DNA of 6,889 bases from an uncultured Robinsoniella sp. Its GTDB lineage: Bacteria > Bacillota > Clostridia > Lachnospirales > Lachnospiraceae. The notes under the pieces are model-generated. The model saw nothing but the letters and a program-made list of their open reading frames with translations. It had not been told where the DNA came from and made no database searches. Made by a program: the position numbers and the translations under genes. The stretch covers positions 1 through 6,889 of the forward strand of contig UQCR01000198.1 in NCBI GenBank assembly GCA_900539655.1, in the 5' to 3' direction. Shown in pieces: positions 1 to 6,392 of the stretch (positions within the stretch are counted from its first letter, which is position 1; every line of letters begins with the position of its first letter).

Positions 1-247
1 TCCGCCCCCTTCTCTTTCCGTACACTACCTCCATCTACAAAGCGTCATTTACTCAGCTAAACCCAAATATAAGTCATTACATAGAACCCTATAAAACGTT
101 CGCTGTAGTATTAGTATCTATCTAAAATATTATCTGCTAAATGCATAAGTAAAAACATTAACGCTTGATCTTTTATATTTCATACTATCTATTAACGTTA
201 ACTATAAATTAATAACTAAAAGAATATATTAAAATATAAAAAAGTGC
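1..247. other. AT-rich stretch without a gene
   Basis: I see no credible coding sequence on either strand here. The stretch is AT-rich with many stops in all frames. The only local structure I noted is a 10-bp perfect palindrome, TTAACGTTAA at 192-201, which may be chance in DNA of this composition. No tRNA, terminator or clear promoter is visible. A regulator or other gene further upstream could lie outside the window. Confidence 0.6.
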
Positions 248-278
248 TTGACTTAGACTATAGTCGAAATCATATCCT
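248..278 (+). promoter_or_regulatory. MerR-type promoter with 19-bp spacer and operator dyad
   Basis: A -35 box TTGACT (248-253) and a -10 box TATCCT (273-278) are separated by 19 bp. Within the spacer lies a perfect 10-bp palindrome, GACTATAGTC (256-265), extendable to TTAGACTATAGTCGAA with one mismatched pair. An overlong 19-bp spacer carrying a dyad next to the -35 box is the hallmark of promoters activated by MerR-family regulators. From memory, the sequence resembles the CTTGACTTAGAG-type sites of AdhR-like members. The transcript would start near 285, about 25 bases before the CMD start codon. No MerR gene is in the window. Confidence 0.65.
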
Positions 279-309
279 TTGATTATAAATGATTTGGAGG
301 AAAAAGAAA

Positions 310-702
310 ATGGAGAAAACAAGATTTGAAACAGGAATGGATAATTTGAAGAAAATTGATGGGATTGGCGGCGAGGCGGTTATTCAGTCATTGAGTTCCA
401 TTTCGCCTGATTTGGGAAAATACATCATAGAATTTGCATTCGGGGAAATTTATGACCGAGAGGGATTATCTCTCAGTGAACGGGAGATGATTACCATAGC
501 CAGTCTGCTGACCGCAGGAGGGTGTGAGCCCCAGTTGGAGGTGCATATTAACGGCTCCCTTAATGTAGGAATTCCTCCTGAAAAAATAACGGAAACCTTT
601 TTACAATGCATTCCTTATACCGGATTTCCAAAAGTTCTGAACGCAATTCAGGTTGCAAAAAAAGTATTTACAGAAAGGGGGTTGATTGGTCCACATTTAT
701 AA
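310..702 (+). CDS. Carboxymuconolactone decarboxylase (CMD) family protein
   Basis: Small (130-residue) all-helical protein of the CMD/AhpD superfamily. Family signs are the segment GGCEPQLEVHINGSLNVG (residues 70-87) followed by IPPEKITE and QCIPYTGFPKVLNAI (99-113), the usual arrangement of PcaC-like proteins. It lacks the CxxC of AhpD peroxidases; cysteines are at 72 and 100. Where true PcaC enzymes usually carry a histidine in the second motif, this protein has Gln99-Cys100. It is therefore probably not a gamma-carboxymuconolactone decarboxylase, but one of the many uncharacterised CMD proteins linked to redox or electrophile stress. I chose the ATG at 310 because GGAGG at 296-300 sits 9 bases before it; an in-frame ATG at 289 precedes that site and lies almost at the predicted transcription start. 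A MerR-type promoter lies just upstream. Confidence 0.85.
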   Translation: MEKTRFETGMDNLKKIDGIGGEAVIQSLSSISPDLGKYIIEFAFGEIYDREGLSLSEREMITIASLLTAGGCEPQLEVHINGSLNVGIPPEKITETFLQCIPYTGFPKVLNAIQVAKKVFTERGLIGPHL

Positions 703-734
703 ATTTCTGTTGAACCGCTGTGATATTCGTGATA

Positions 735-780
735 CTGTATTCATAATGATACAGAAAAATATTACTGCATCCAAAAGTAA
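735..780. promoter_or_regulatory. Two inverted repeats in the CMD-hxlR gap, candidate operator
   Basis: The 187-base gap between the CMD gene and the HxlR-type gene holds two dyads. One is CTGTAT (735-740) with ATACAG (749-754), 8-bp spacer. The other is TTACT (762-766) with AGTAA (776-780), 9-bp spacer. HxlR-family proteins bind such short dyads and often control their own gene or a neighbour, so these are candidate autoregulatory sites. A weak TTGAAC (710-715) could act as a -35 box, but no good -10 follows. I infer the role from position and symmetry only. Confidence 0.3.
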
Positions 781-889
781 GCCTGAAAACCGTATTCTGC
801 CTGCTGTGAGGCACACTTTATAGGAATTACCCACAGAGCGTGTTATACAGGATACGTAGCAGAACTTCGATTATCATGGAGGAGACATT

Positions 890-1255
890 ATGAAAATGAG
901 GAATGAATATACCTGCCCTTTAGAACTGGTGCATGACATGATTAAGGGGAAATGGAAAACGATTATTCTGTGGAGGCTGCGTCTGGGCGGCACCTCATTA
1001 GCCAAGCTGGAAAAGGATATCGATGGTATTACCCAGAAAATGCTGCTGGAACAGCTTAAGGAACTGATGGAATATGGATTTGTGGAGAAAAAATCTTATG
1101 AGGGCTATCCTCTCCGCGTAGAATATTCTCTCACTCCTGTTATGGGAACACAGATTTTGGAAGCCCTAAAAATCATGCAGCACATTGGGATTAAGTATCT
1201 AATAGAAAATGGTATGGGTGATATTCTAACAGAAAAAGGCATAACACCGGAATAG
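890..1255 (+). CDS. HxlR-family winged-helix transcriptional regulator
   Basis: Protein of 121 residues, the normal size for a single-domain HxlR/DUF24 DNA-binding protein. Diagnostic segments in order: YTCPLELVHDMIKGKWKTIIL (7-27) with the conserved Cys9-Pro10; GITQKMLLEQLKELMEYGFVEKK (46-68), which contains the recognition helix; and PLRVEYSLTP (74-83), the wing. Well-studied relatives (YodB, HypR) sense diamide, quinones or aldehydes through a cysteine near this N-terminal position, so Cys9 is a plausible redox switch here. The start is set by GGAGG (878-882) seven bases before the ATG; a second in-frame ATG lies two codons later. The gene follows the CMD gene on the same strand after 187 bases and is closed by a strong terminator. 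The CMD gene is the nearest possible target, which is inference. Confidence 0.92.
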   Translation: MKMRNEYTCPLELVHDMIKGKWKTIILWRLRLGGTSLAKLEKDIDGITQKMLLEQLKELMEYGFVEKKSYEGYPLRVEYSLTPVMGTQILEALKIMQHIGIKYLIENGMGDILTEKGITPE

Positions 1256-1333
1256 CATCTCAGCCTGCCACAAAACTGATTCGCTTGGAAGAACGGATCC
1301 TCTGGTTTGTGGCAGCTGTTTTTTACCGGTGTT
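1238..1333 (-). terminator. Possible outer terminator arm for the sugar operon
   Basis: AACACCGG (1243-1250) is the exact reverse complement of CCGGTGTT (1326-1333), and the two arms flank the hairpin of the HxlR terminator. Read on the minus strand, after the GH66 stop at 1344, the outer arm is followed within a few bases by a run of five T (complement of the A-run ending at 1238). Together they could form a long stem that ends the minus-strand operon. The arms are 75 bases apart, so folding depends on the inner hairpin; this is tentative. Confidence 0.3.
1261..1324 (+). terminator. Rho-independent terminator after the HxlR gene
   Basis: CTGCCACAAA (1265-1274) pairs perfectly with TTTGTGGCAG (1306-1315). 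Allowing one bulged C (1264), CAG (1261-1263) pairs with CTG (1316-1318) and brings the stem directly to a six-T tract (1319-1324). Inside the 31-base loop, GATTCG (1278-1283) can pair with CGGATC (1294-1299) as a second stem. It lies six bases after the HxlR stop codon, between two convergent units. On the minus strand this stem has no T-run, so it should act mainly on + transcripts. Confidence 0.85.
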
Positions 1334-1343
1334 TCTTATCCAT

Positions 1344-2993
1344 TTACAGCTTTAAGTATACTACCGTCCAAACGTAAAGTTCCTCCACAGTGAACTTCAC
1401 AAACTTCCCTTTTTCATTCTCAATATAACTATATTCTAATAATTCACTTCTACAGCTGTCTCTGTCAGGACTGGCACAGTAGACTCCCTGAATATCACCA
1501 TCCACATTCACAGTAAAAGTAAGGTCCTTTTGTATGATTGGTGCTGTTTTTCCTTTATTCCAGTTATCTTCTTTGCAGCCGCACAGGTTTATGAAATAGA
1601 GGCACTTGAAGCTTTCATTTTCCCGGATTGTAATCCAGACTTTCCCCGCTTCTGCGTTGACGCTCCAGTTTTGAAATCCACACTGATATTCATAATTATC
1701 CCATCCGATATGTGTCATCGAGACATCCTGCAGTGTATGGTCGTAGAATAGGTTCAGATAGCGTATCATAAAGTCATAATATTTGCGCATTACAGCTGCG
1801 GTTTCATCCGCCATAATGCTGTAATCGCCGTAATATCCCTGGGTCAGTACTGCATTATTTTCTCCCAGAAGCAAATGATAACCTCCATTGGAAACAATGG
1901 CTGCCGTCAGGATATACGCTGCATGAGACGCCAAAGCAGCAGATTCCCTTCGAAATGGTGCCAGATATGCGGCTAGAATTACCGGTTTTTTATTACAGGA
2001 GAAATGCTTTGCTTCCTGTATCAGCTGTTTTATATGGCTATAACGGTCATAGGGGGACCATACCTCTATGTATACTGCATCTACCGTACTTTTCGCTGTT
2101 TCCGCAACCGGCCAGTTTCCGACGTTATTAAATACGAGGCATGGATTAACCCCTTCTTTTTGCAGTTTTTCCCGTGTCTCATCGATTAGCCCGCAGAATT
2201 CCTGATCCAGCCTCACAAGCCTGGGCTGTTCCTGTAAATGGGAAAATGCTGTTTTGGGAAATCCGTAGGTATCCATATGAATTCCGGAAAATCCAGCCTT
2301 TGTAATGGCATCCTTATATTGTGCTATCAAATGGTCCCTCCATGGAGATCCCTTTTCCATATTCATAATATAAAAGACATCGATAAAACGGAATACCTCC
2401 TGGTTGCCATTGTAAAAGGCCCAGTTTTTATGGCTTTCGTAAAATTCTCTGGATGCGGCATATATAGCTCCATATGCCATGGTTTTCATACCACACAAGG
2501 CGGCTGATTTTATCTTCGATCTCACCGTTCTGAAGTCAATCTGCTTCCCCATCATGTCCTGATAGCTGTCCCGGGGGGCGACCAGAGTGTCATGCCGGTA
2601 AGACCAATCGTAGAACTGCACCATATTGATGTGATATTTCCGCAACTGTTCTATGGCTCCATTATCCGCATCTTTTTCCTCAAAGTCACTGACAAATCCA
2701 TAACGCAGGGAACTCCCTGGATGATCCGTCACATCAAATGCCGTCTCCAGGGTTACTCTGCCATACTTCCCGCAGAGCACTGCTTCCACGCCATATCCGG
2801 CAAATGGTTCATCGAACCCACCTATACATATGTCGGTAATGTCCGACAGGGAATGGATCTTCTTCACTGCTGCCTCTTTATCCAGCATATAAACTGTAAC
2901 CACGGCTGAATCAAAATTCTCATTCTGCAATTCCAGACGTAATGTAATTTCTTCTTTCCTCAGGTACTGCGCTTTTAACGGATATAAATCCAT
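1344..2993 (-). CDS. Glycoside hydrolase family 66 (dextranase / CITase-like), leaderless
   Basis: GH66 enzymes cleave alpha-1,6-glucan (dextranase) or cyclise it (cycloisomaltooligosaccharide glucanotransferase). This 549-residue protein shows the family core: LRYGFVSDF (96-104), MVQFYDWSYRHDTLV (124-138), GMKTMAYGAIYAAS (168-181), GIHMDTYG (237-244) and VYIEVWSPY (308-316). Asp241 matches the catalytic nucleophile and Glu310 the acid/base; their 69-residue spacing fits known members (about 68-72). The layout is a short beta-sandwich (about 1-90), a TIM barrel (about 95-380) and a C-terminal beta domain. There is no signal peptide, no CBM35 insert and no cell-wall anchor, unlike secreted relatives of 700-1,000 residues, so it should act in the cytoplasm. 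The start is the ATG after GGAGG (3001-3005, spacing 7); an upstream TTG at 3056 has no such site. It is the last gene of the uptake operon, 109 bases after the MalG-type gene. Hydrolase and cyclase activity cannot be told apart from sequence. Confidence 0.9.
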   Translation of the reverse strand: MDLYPLKAQYLRKEEITLRLELQNENFDSAVVTVYMLDKEAAVKKIHSLSDITDICIGGFDEPFAGYGVEAVLCGKYGRVTLETAFDVTDHPGSSLRYGFVSDFEEKDADNGAIEQLRKYHINMVQFYDWSYRHDTLVAPRDSYQDMMGKQIDFRTVRSKIKSAALCGMKTMAYGAIYAASREFYESHKNWAFYNGNQEVFRFIDVFYIMNMEKGSPWRDHLIAQYKDAITKAGFSGIHMDTYGFPKTAFSHLQEQPRLVRLDQEFCGLIDETREKLQKEGVNPCLVFNNVGNWPVAETAKSTVDAVYIEVWSPYDRYSHIKQLIQEAKHFSCNKKPVILAAYLAPFRRESAALASHAAYILTAAIVSNGGYHLLLGENNAVLTQGYYGDYSIMADETAAVMRKYYDFMIRYLNLFYDHTLQDVSMTHIGWDNYEYQCGFQNWSVNAEAGKVWITIRENESFKCLYFINLCGCKEDNWNKGKTAPIIQKDLTFTVNVDGDIQGVYCASPDRDSCRSELLEYSYIENEKGKFVKFTVEELYVWTVVYLKL

Positions 2994-3102
2994 ATCTTTT
3001 CCTCCTGTCTGCTGCTGTTGATGCTGTATCCGGTACTGTCTTGCAATACCCTCCAATATTCAGACCCATTGGATCTGTCTGATCTGTTATCGCTCCCTGC
3101 TT
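2994..3102 (-). other. 109-base gap before the GH66 gene
   Basis: This spacer between the MalG-type permease and the GH66 gene shows no hairpin with a T-tract and no convincing promoter, so co-transcription is likely. It contains a CTG-rich patch (3009-3024 on the + strand) that reads as a Gln-rich stretch if translation is started too early. The GH66 ribosome binding site (3001-3005) lies at its end. Confidence 0.4.
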
Positions 3103-3927
3103 CTAACCCTTCAAAGCACCATCTGTTAAGCCCTGCATTAGATTTTTCTGAAAGATCAAAAATACAATGACAACCGGTATAATCGCTATAACCGCAGTTG
3201 CCGCCAGCAGATTCCATTTTGCTCCGGCAAACTGCTGGAAATAAACTGACAGTGCCTGTGGGACATTATGCTTTGTACTATCCTGCAGAAAGAAGACAGA
3301 CTGGGCATAATTATTCCAAATTCCAAATCCATTTAAGATAATTACTGCAGATATAGAGGGTTTCAGCAGCGGAAAAATAATTTTCCAGAATACCTGAAAA
3401 TGGCTGCATCCGTCTATGATTGCCGCTTCCTCAATTTCTCCCGGCAGCGCTTTGATAAAACCGGTGAATACGAACACTGCCTGGGGAATCGCCAGAGTAG
3501 CACAGACACATGCCATACCCCACAGCGTATTTACTGCCTTTATTGAAATCATGAGACTATACAGCGGTACCGTGTTAATGATTCCCGGAACCATCATGCA
3601 GCAAAGCAGTATGGCAAATATGGCTTTATTCAGCTTATTAGAAAACCGGGCAATTGCATAGCCTGCCATTGTTGCAAGTATAACGATCAACAGGATCGCA
3701 AGCACTGTAATAATTCCTGAGTTAATCATTGCCCTTCCAATATGGGACTGTTTCCAGCCTTCAATAAAATTCAGAAAATAAAAGTCAGGCAGAAACATAT
3801 TACCGTCATAAAAATTGCGCTGGGGCGTATTCAACGAAAGGATCAGCAGTATGGCAAAAGGTGTTAGGCACAGAACACTGATCAGGATAATCGCCAGATA
3901 CCGGACATATGAGATTAATTTTTTCAC
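3103..3927 (-). CDS. Carbohydrate ABC transporter permease, MalG type (CUT1)
   Basis: Inner-membrane subunit of a sugar importer, 274 residues with about six membrane segments: roughly 10-31, 68-93, 103-125, 134-157, 184-202 and 238-259. The EAA loop that docks the ATPase is at 166-190 (EEAAIIDG ... FPLLKP). The ending GLTDGALKG is typical of MalG-type subunits, as is the large external stretch between the first two membrane segments. The gene starts with GTG; GGAGG at 3936-3940 lies 8 bases upstream and touches the stop codon of the MalF-type gene (3940-3942), so the two permeases are very likely translationally coupled. Substrate cannot be read from the permease itself; the downstream GH66 gene suggests alpha-1,6-glucan oligosaccharides. 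Confidence 0.95.
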   Translation of the reverse strand: MKKLISYVRYLAIILISVLCLTPFAILLILSLNTPQRNFYDGNMFLPDFYFLNFIEGWKQSHIGRAMINSGIITVLAILLIVILATMAGYAIARFSNKLNKAIFAILLCCMMVPGIINTVPLYSLMISIKAVNTLWGMACVCATLAIPQAVFVFTGFIKALPGEIEEAAIIDGCSHFQVFWKIIFPLLKPSISAVIILNGFGIWNNYAQSVFFLQDSTKHNVPQALSVYFQQFAGAKWNLLAATAVIAIIPVVIVFLIFQKNLMQGLTDGALKG

Positions 3928-3939
3928 AGTTGTTTCCTC

Positions 3940-4803
3940 CTATTCTTTTTCTTTCATAAGCCGCAGGGACACCGCAACCGGAATCAGTACAATTACAAAC
4001 ATAATCATTGCAACCGCGGTAGAATAACCGGTCTTGCTTCCATAACACATCCTCATAATATAGATACTCAGTGTCTCCGTCTGATACCCCGGTCCCCCTC
4101 CGGTCAGTGACATTACAATGTCAAATACGGACAGTGAACCGATAATATTGGTAATTACATTTATTCTCACCGACGGTCCAAGCAAAGGCAGTGTGACATA
4201 TCGAAAACATTTTATTTTACCGGCGCCATCTATTTCCGCTGCCTCATATAATTCCTTTGGAATCCCCTGAAGGCCTGCCAGATATATAACCATTGTCATA
4301 CCTGCATACTGCCAGACATTTACCAGGATCAGAACCAGGAGTGTGGTTCCATAACCTCCCATCCAGTTTCCAAACCATTCGGGATGGCCTGCATTGTCAG
4401 CCAGGTGGAAGAGAAAACCACGCCCGGGCTGCAGCAGAAGATACCATATGTATCCCATGATTAAGGGACTGATGATAGCCGGCATATAGATGCACATCCT
4501 GGCTGCAGATTTACCCTTAAATGAGGAATTCAATAACAGAGCATAGAGCAAGCCTATGATATTCAGCAGCGGAGCGCTTCCCAGTGCAAATAAAACCGTC
4601 GTTCTGATATCGGATAAAGCCCTTTTATCATTAAAAAAATCTATAAAATTCTGAAATCCTATAAAACTGGCTTTCCCAATACCATCCCAATCGGTAAAGC
4701 TCATCCCTATTCCTTTGATCAACGGATAGATAAAAAACACAAAAAATAAGGTAAATGCGGGGATCGCCATAAATTGATGTAATCCCATTTTATAACGCTT
4801 CAT
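3940..4803 (-). CDS. Carbohydrate ABC transporter permease, MalF/LacF type (CUT1)
   Basis: Partner permease of the sugar importer, 287 residues with six predicted membrane segments: about 10-32, 68-92, 104-124, 153-176, 212-233 and 260-282. The family signature is complete: YEAAEIDGAG (186-195) and LPLLGP (205-210) form the EAA loop, and TGGGPGYQTETL (234-245) is the usual periplasm-facing motif of MalF-like subunits. The N-terminus is short, without the extra domains of enterobacterial MalF, as normal in Gram-positive CUT1 systems. AAGGAG (4815-4820) lies 11 bases before the ATG, a slightly long spacing. An 86-base gap separates it from the binding-protein gene, and only 12 bases separate it from the MalG-type gene. 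No ATP-binding subunit is encoded nearby. Confidence 0.95.
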   Translation of the reverse strand: MKRYKMGLHQFMAIPAFTLFFVFFIYPLIKGIGMSFTDWDGIGKASFIGFQNFIDFFNDKRALSDIRTTVLFALGSAPLLNIIGLLYALLLNSSFKGKSAARMCIYMPAIISPLIMGYIWYLLLQPGRGFLFHLADNAGHPEWFGNWMGGYGTTLLVLILVNVWQYAGMTMVIYLAGLQGIPKELYEAAEIDGAGKIKCFRYVTLPLLGPSVRINVITNIIGSLSVFDIVMSLTGGGPGYQTETLSIYIMRMCYGSKTGYSTAVAMIMFVIVLIPVAVSLRLMKEKE

Positions 4804-4889
4804 TATGACTCAGTCTCCTTCCCGGTGGGTTCCCAAACATGTATGATATTGTCTGCTCACACCCCTGCTTCACACTTTGCGAGGCATAA
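4804..4889 (-). other. 86-base gap between binding-protein and permease genes
   Basis: The gap is larger than the other permease junction. I see no convincing terminator-like hairpin in it. It does hold an imperfect tandem repeat: on the + strand CTGCTCACAC (4853-4862) and CTGCTTCACAC (4865-4875). Binding-protein genes are often expressed more strongly than their permeases, and such gaps may host a processing or attenuation site, but the sequence does not show one clearly. Confidence 0.4.
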
Positions 4890-6212
4890 TTACTCTGCTT
4901 TCTTGTCAAAACCATCGTTCCATGCCTGTGCATAAGCTTTGGCAAATTCATCCGCCGTATACTGGCCAGCGAAGAGATTCTGAAGCAGCCTGCCTGCATC
5001 GTCACCGGAAAATCCTGCGGGTTTTTCATTTGTATAACCAATATTTACCGCATTCTTTAAAGCAGCGGCTACCTCATCAGATATCGTTTTCGGTGCCCAT
5101 TCTGCTGTTACATCCTTAAATGCGCTGGGTGCTTTTGCTGCCTCGCAATATTTCTTCTGGTTCTCGGGCTGAAACAGGAAATTCAAAAACTCAATACATT
5201 CCTCTTTATGTTCCGTTGTTGCAGAAATGGAGTAACCCGAGTCCTCAGCACTTAATACTACCGGACTGGAGTCTGGCATATACGCCGGGTATGGTGCAAA
5301 CCCTATCTGGTACTCCATTTCCGGATTCGCATCCAGTATACTTGAGATTGCCCACATTCCATTGCTGAACATTGCTGTCTTTCCACTTACAAAATCCTGT
5401 ACGCAGTTATCATTGGTTGCCGTCAGCACATCTTTGTTGATCAGCTCTTTGTCCTGCAATTCCTTCATTTTGTCTCCGAACACAGCCATCGGTCCATCAC
5501 TGTCCGCAAAGCGCAGTTTTGTCTGATCATTATCCAGCATCGCTTTTTTTGCATCCAGGGTTCCCAGCGTAGATTTGATATATCCGTGAGGGATAAATTC
5601 GATTAAGTGCCCCAGATGCCAGGCTTCGCTTCCAAATATAAACCACGGTACCACATCCGGTTCTTTTGTTTTGATTTCCTCCAGAACTTTTTCAAAATCA
5701 TCCCACCTGGCTGGAAATTCCTTAATCCCCAAATCGTTAAATATATTCTTGTTGTAGAAGAAGCCTGCCATAGTCATGTTGGTACATACCCGAAAAGCCT
5801 TTCCCTGGCTGACATCTGTGCATGCTTCTTTCATTTCCGGTGTCATTCTGTCCCACCATTCCTTCTGATCGGACAGGTCCATATATTTTCCTTCATCCAC
5901 AAATCCCTGTTCATAAGTTGTCATAATATCCGGTACTTCATTGGATGCGAATTTAATCTTGATAATATTACTTGCATCTTTCTGATATTCCTGTTCCACC
6001 GTGATCCTATCCTGTGATTTATTGAAATCATCGATAATTTCATTCATCACATCAATCGTTTCAATTTTGCCGGTGAAGAGTTTGATGTTGACTTTTTGTG
6101 CACTTTTCGTAGTACTGGATTCCGGTGCCTCACTGGTATTTCCACAGCCTGTGAGACTGCTGAATAACATAACAGATACCAGTGCCAATGCTGCAATTTT
6201 GTTCTTTTTCAT
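4890..6212 (-). CDS. Sugar ABC transporter substrate-binding lipoprotein
   Basis: Extracytoplasmic solute-binding protein of family 1 (MalE/MsmE-like), 440 residues, first gene of the uptake operon. The signal peptide has a basic start (MKKNK), a hydrophobic core (6-19) and the lipobox LTGC with Cys23 as the lipidated residue. A Ser/Thr-rich linker (about 24-40) follows. The mature part shows family features: VNIKLFTG (41-48), VPDIMTTY (93-100), MAGFFYNKNIFNDLGI (148-163), FVSGKTAMFSNGMWA (274-288) and a C-terminal lobe ending near FAKAYAQAWNDGF. The start is the ATG after GGAGG (6221-6225, spacing 8); an in-frame ATG at 6230 overlaps that site and would spoil the signal peptide. Many aromatic residues (for example Trp190, Trp198, Trp287) fit oligosaccharide binding. 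It is divergent from a sensor kinase, which probably controls it. Confidence 0.95.
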   Translation of the reverse strand: MKKNKIAALALVSVMLFSSLTGCGNTSEAPESSTTKSAQKVNIKLFTGKIETIDVMNEIIDDFNKSQDRITVEQEYQKDASNIIKIKFASNEVPDIMTTYEQGFVDEGKYMDLSDQKEWWDRMTPEMKEACTDVSQGKAFRVCTNMTMAGFFYNKNIFNDLGIKEFPARWDDFEKVLEEIKTKEPDVVPWFIFGSEAWHLGHLIEFIPHGYIKSTLGTLDAKKAMLDNDQTKLRFADSDGPMAVFGDKMKELQDKELINKDVLTATNDNCVQDFVSGKTAMFSNGMWAISSILDANPEMEYQIGFAPYPAYMPDSSPVVLSAEDSGYSISATTEHKEECIEFLNFLFQPENQKKYCEAAKAPSAFKDVTAEWAPKTISDEVAAALKNAVNIGYTNEKPAGFSGDDAGRLLQNLFAGQYTADEFAKAYAQAWNDGFDKKAE

Positions 6213-6241
6213 TTTACGTTCCTCCTTCATATTTCTGGTGA

Positions 6242-6265
6242 TACCTCACCTCTTTCGGTGGGGTA
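6242..6265 (-). promoter_or_regulatory. Hairpin in the leader of the binding-protein gene
   Basis: TACCTCACC (6242-6250) and GGTGGGGTA (6257-6265) form a 9-bp inverted repeat with a six-base loop and one imperfect pair (a T-G wobble as read on +, a C-A mismatch in the minus transcript). It ends 17 bases before the ribosome binding site (6221-6225) of the binding-protein gene. It could be an mRNA leader hairpin or a DNA operator for a regulator of the operon. There is no T-tract, so it is not a terminator. Confidence 0.4.
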
Positions 6266-6282
6266 CTGGTTTTGATAAATTT

Positions 6283-6311
6283 ATCTTAGCATTCCTTTTC
6301 TCTGTGGGAAA
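6283..6311 (-). promoter_or_regulatory. Candidate promoter of the sugar-uptake operon (weak)
   Basis: On the minus strand TGCTAAGAT (6291-6283) reads as an extended -10 element (TGn plus TAAGAT). A poor -35 match, TTTCCC (6311-6306), lies 17 bp upstream. The leader would be about 65 bases and include the 6242-6265 hairpin. A rival is TTTACA (6411-6406) with TATACA (6387-6382), spacer 18. Neither is strong, which would fit a promoter needing an activator such as an AraC-type response regulator. I see no convincing cre site. Confidence 0.3.
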
Positions 6312-6363
6312 TACCATATATTTTAGATCATGGTTTCAGTTTTTTATATTTGATAACCTGCCC

Positions 6364-6392
6364 TTGCCATTTTATCCGGACTGTATAATAAT
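6364..6392 (+). promoter_or_regulatory. Candidate promoter of the divergent sensor gene
   Basis: TTGCCA (6364-6369) matches the -35 consensus at five of six positions. AATAAT (6387-6392), 17 bp downstream, matches the -10 consensus at five of six. Two exact TATAAT words (6384-6389 and 6392-6397) overlap the same place but are at poor spacing from this -35. The start would fall near 6399, giving a leader of about 30 bases before the sensor gene. Confidence 0.5.

Noticed and set aside
23..32. Possible minus-strand gene start at the left edge (GGAGG followed by GTG)
   Set aside because: The spacing between the two is only two bases and the remaining frame is too short to judge.
192..201. Palindrome TTAACGTTAA as an operator
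   Set aside because: Short, in very AT-rich DNA, and not positioned relative to any promoter I can support.
289..309. Earlier ATG for the CMD gene
   Set aside because: The GGAGG site lies downstream of it, and it falls at the predicted transcription start.
1530..2909. Several + strand open frames of 60-105 codons inside the GH66 gene
   Set aside because: They lie antisense to a clearly conserved enzyme, lack family similarity that I recognise, and read as frame shadows.
3009..3024. CTG-rich patch as a repeat element
   Set aside because: Only a few imperfect units; low-complexity sequence in a short spacer rather than a repeat family.
2994..3056. N-terminal extension of the GH66 protein from a TTG start, giving a Gln-rich leader
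   Set aside because: No ribosome binding site at that TTG, whereas GGAGG at 3001-3005 is ideally placed for the ATG at 2993, where family similarity begins.
2975..3217. Minus-strand frame of 80 codons bridging the MalG-type and GH66 genes
   Set aside because: It overlaps the end of the permease gene in another frame and has no recognisable protein features.
6213..6230. Earlier ATG for the binding-protein gene
   Set aside because: It overlaps the ribosome binding site and would add acidic residues in front of an otherwise perfect lipoprotein signal peptide.
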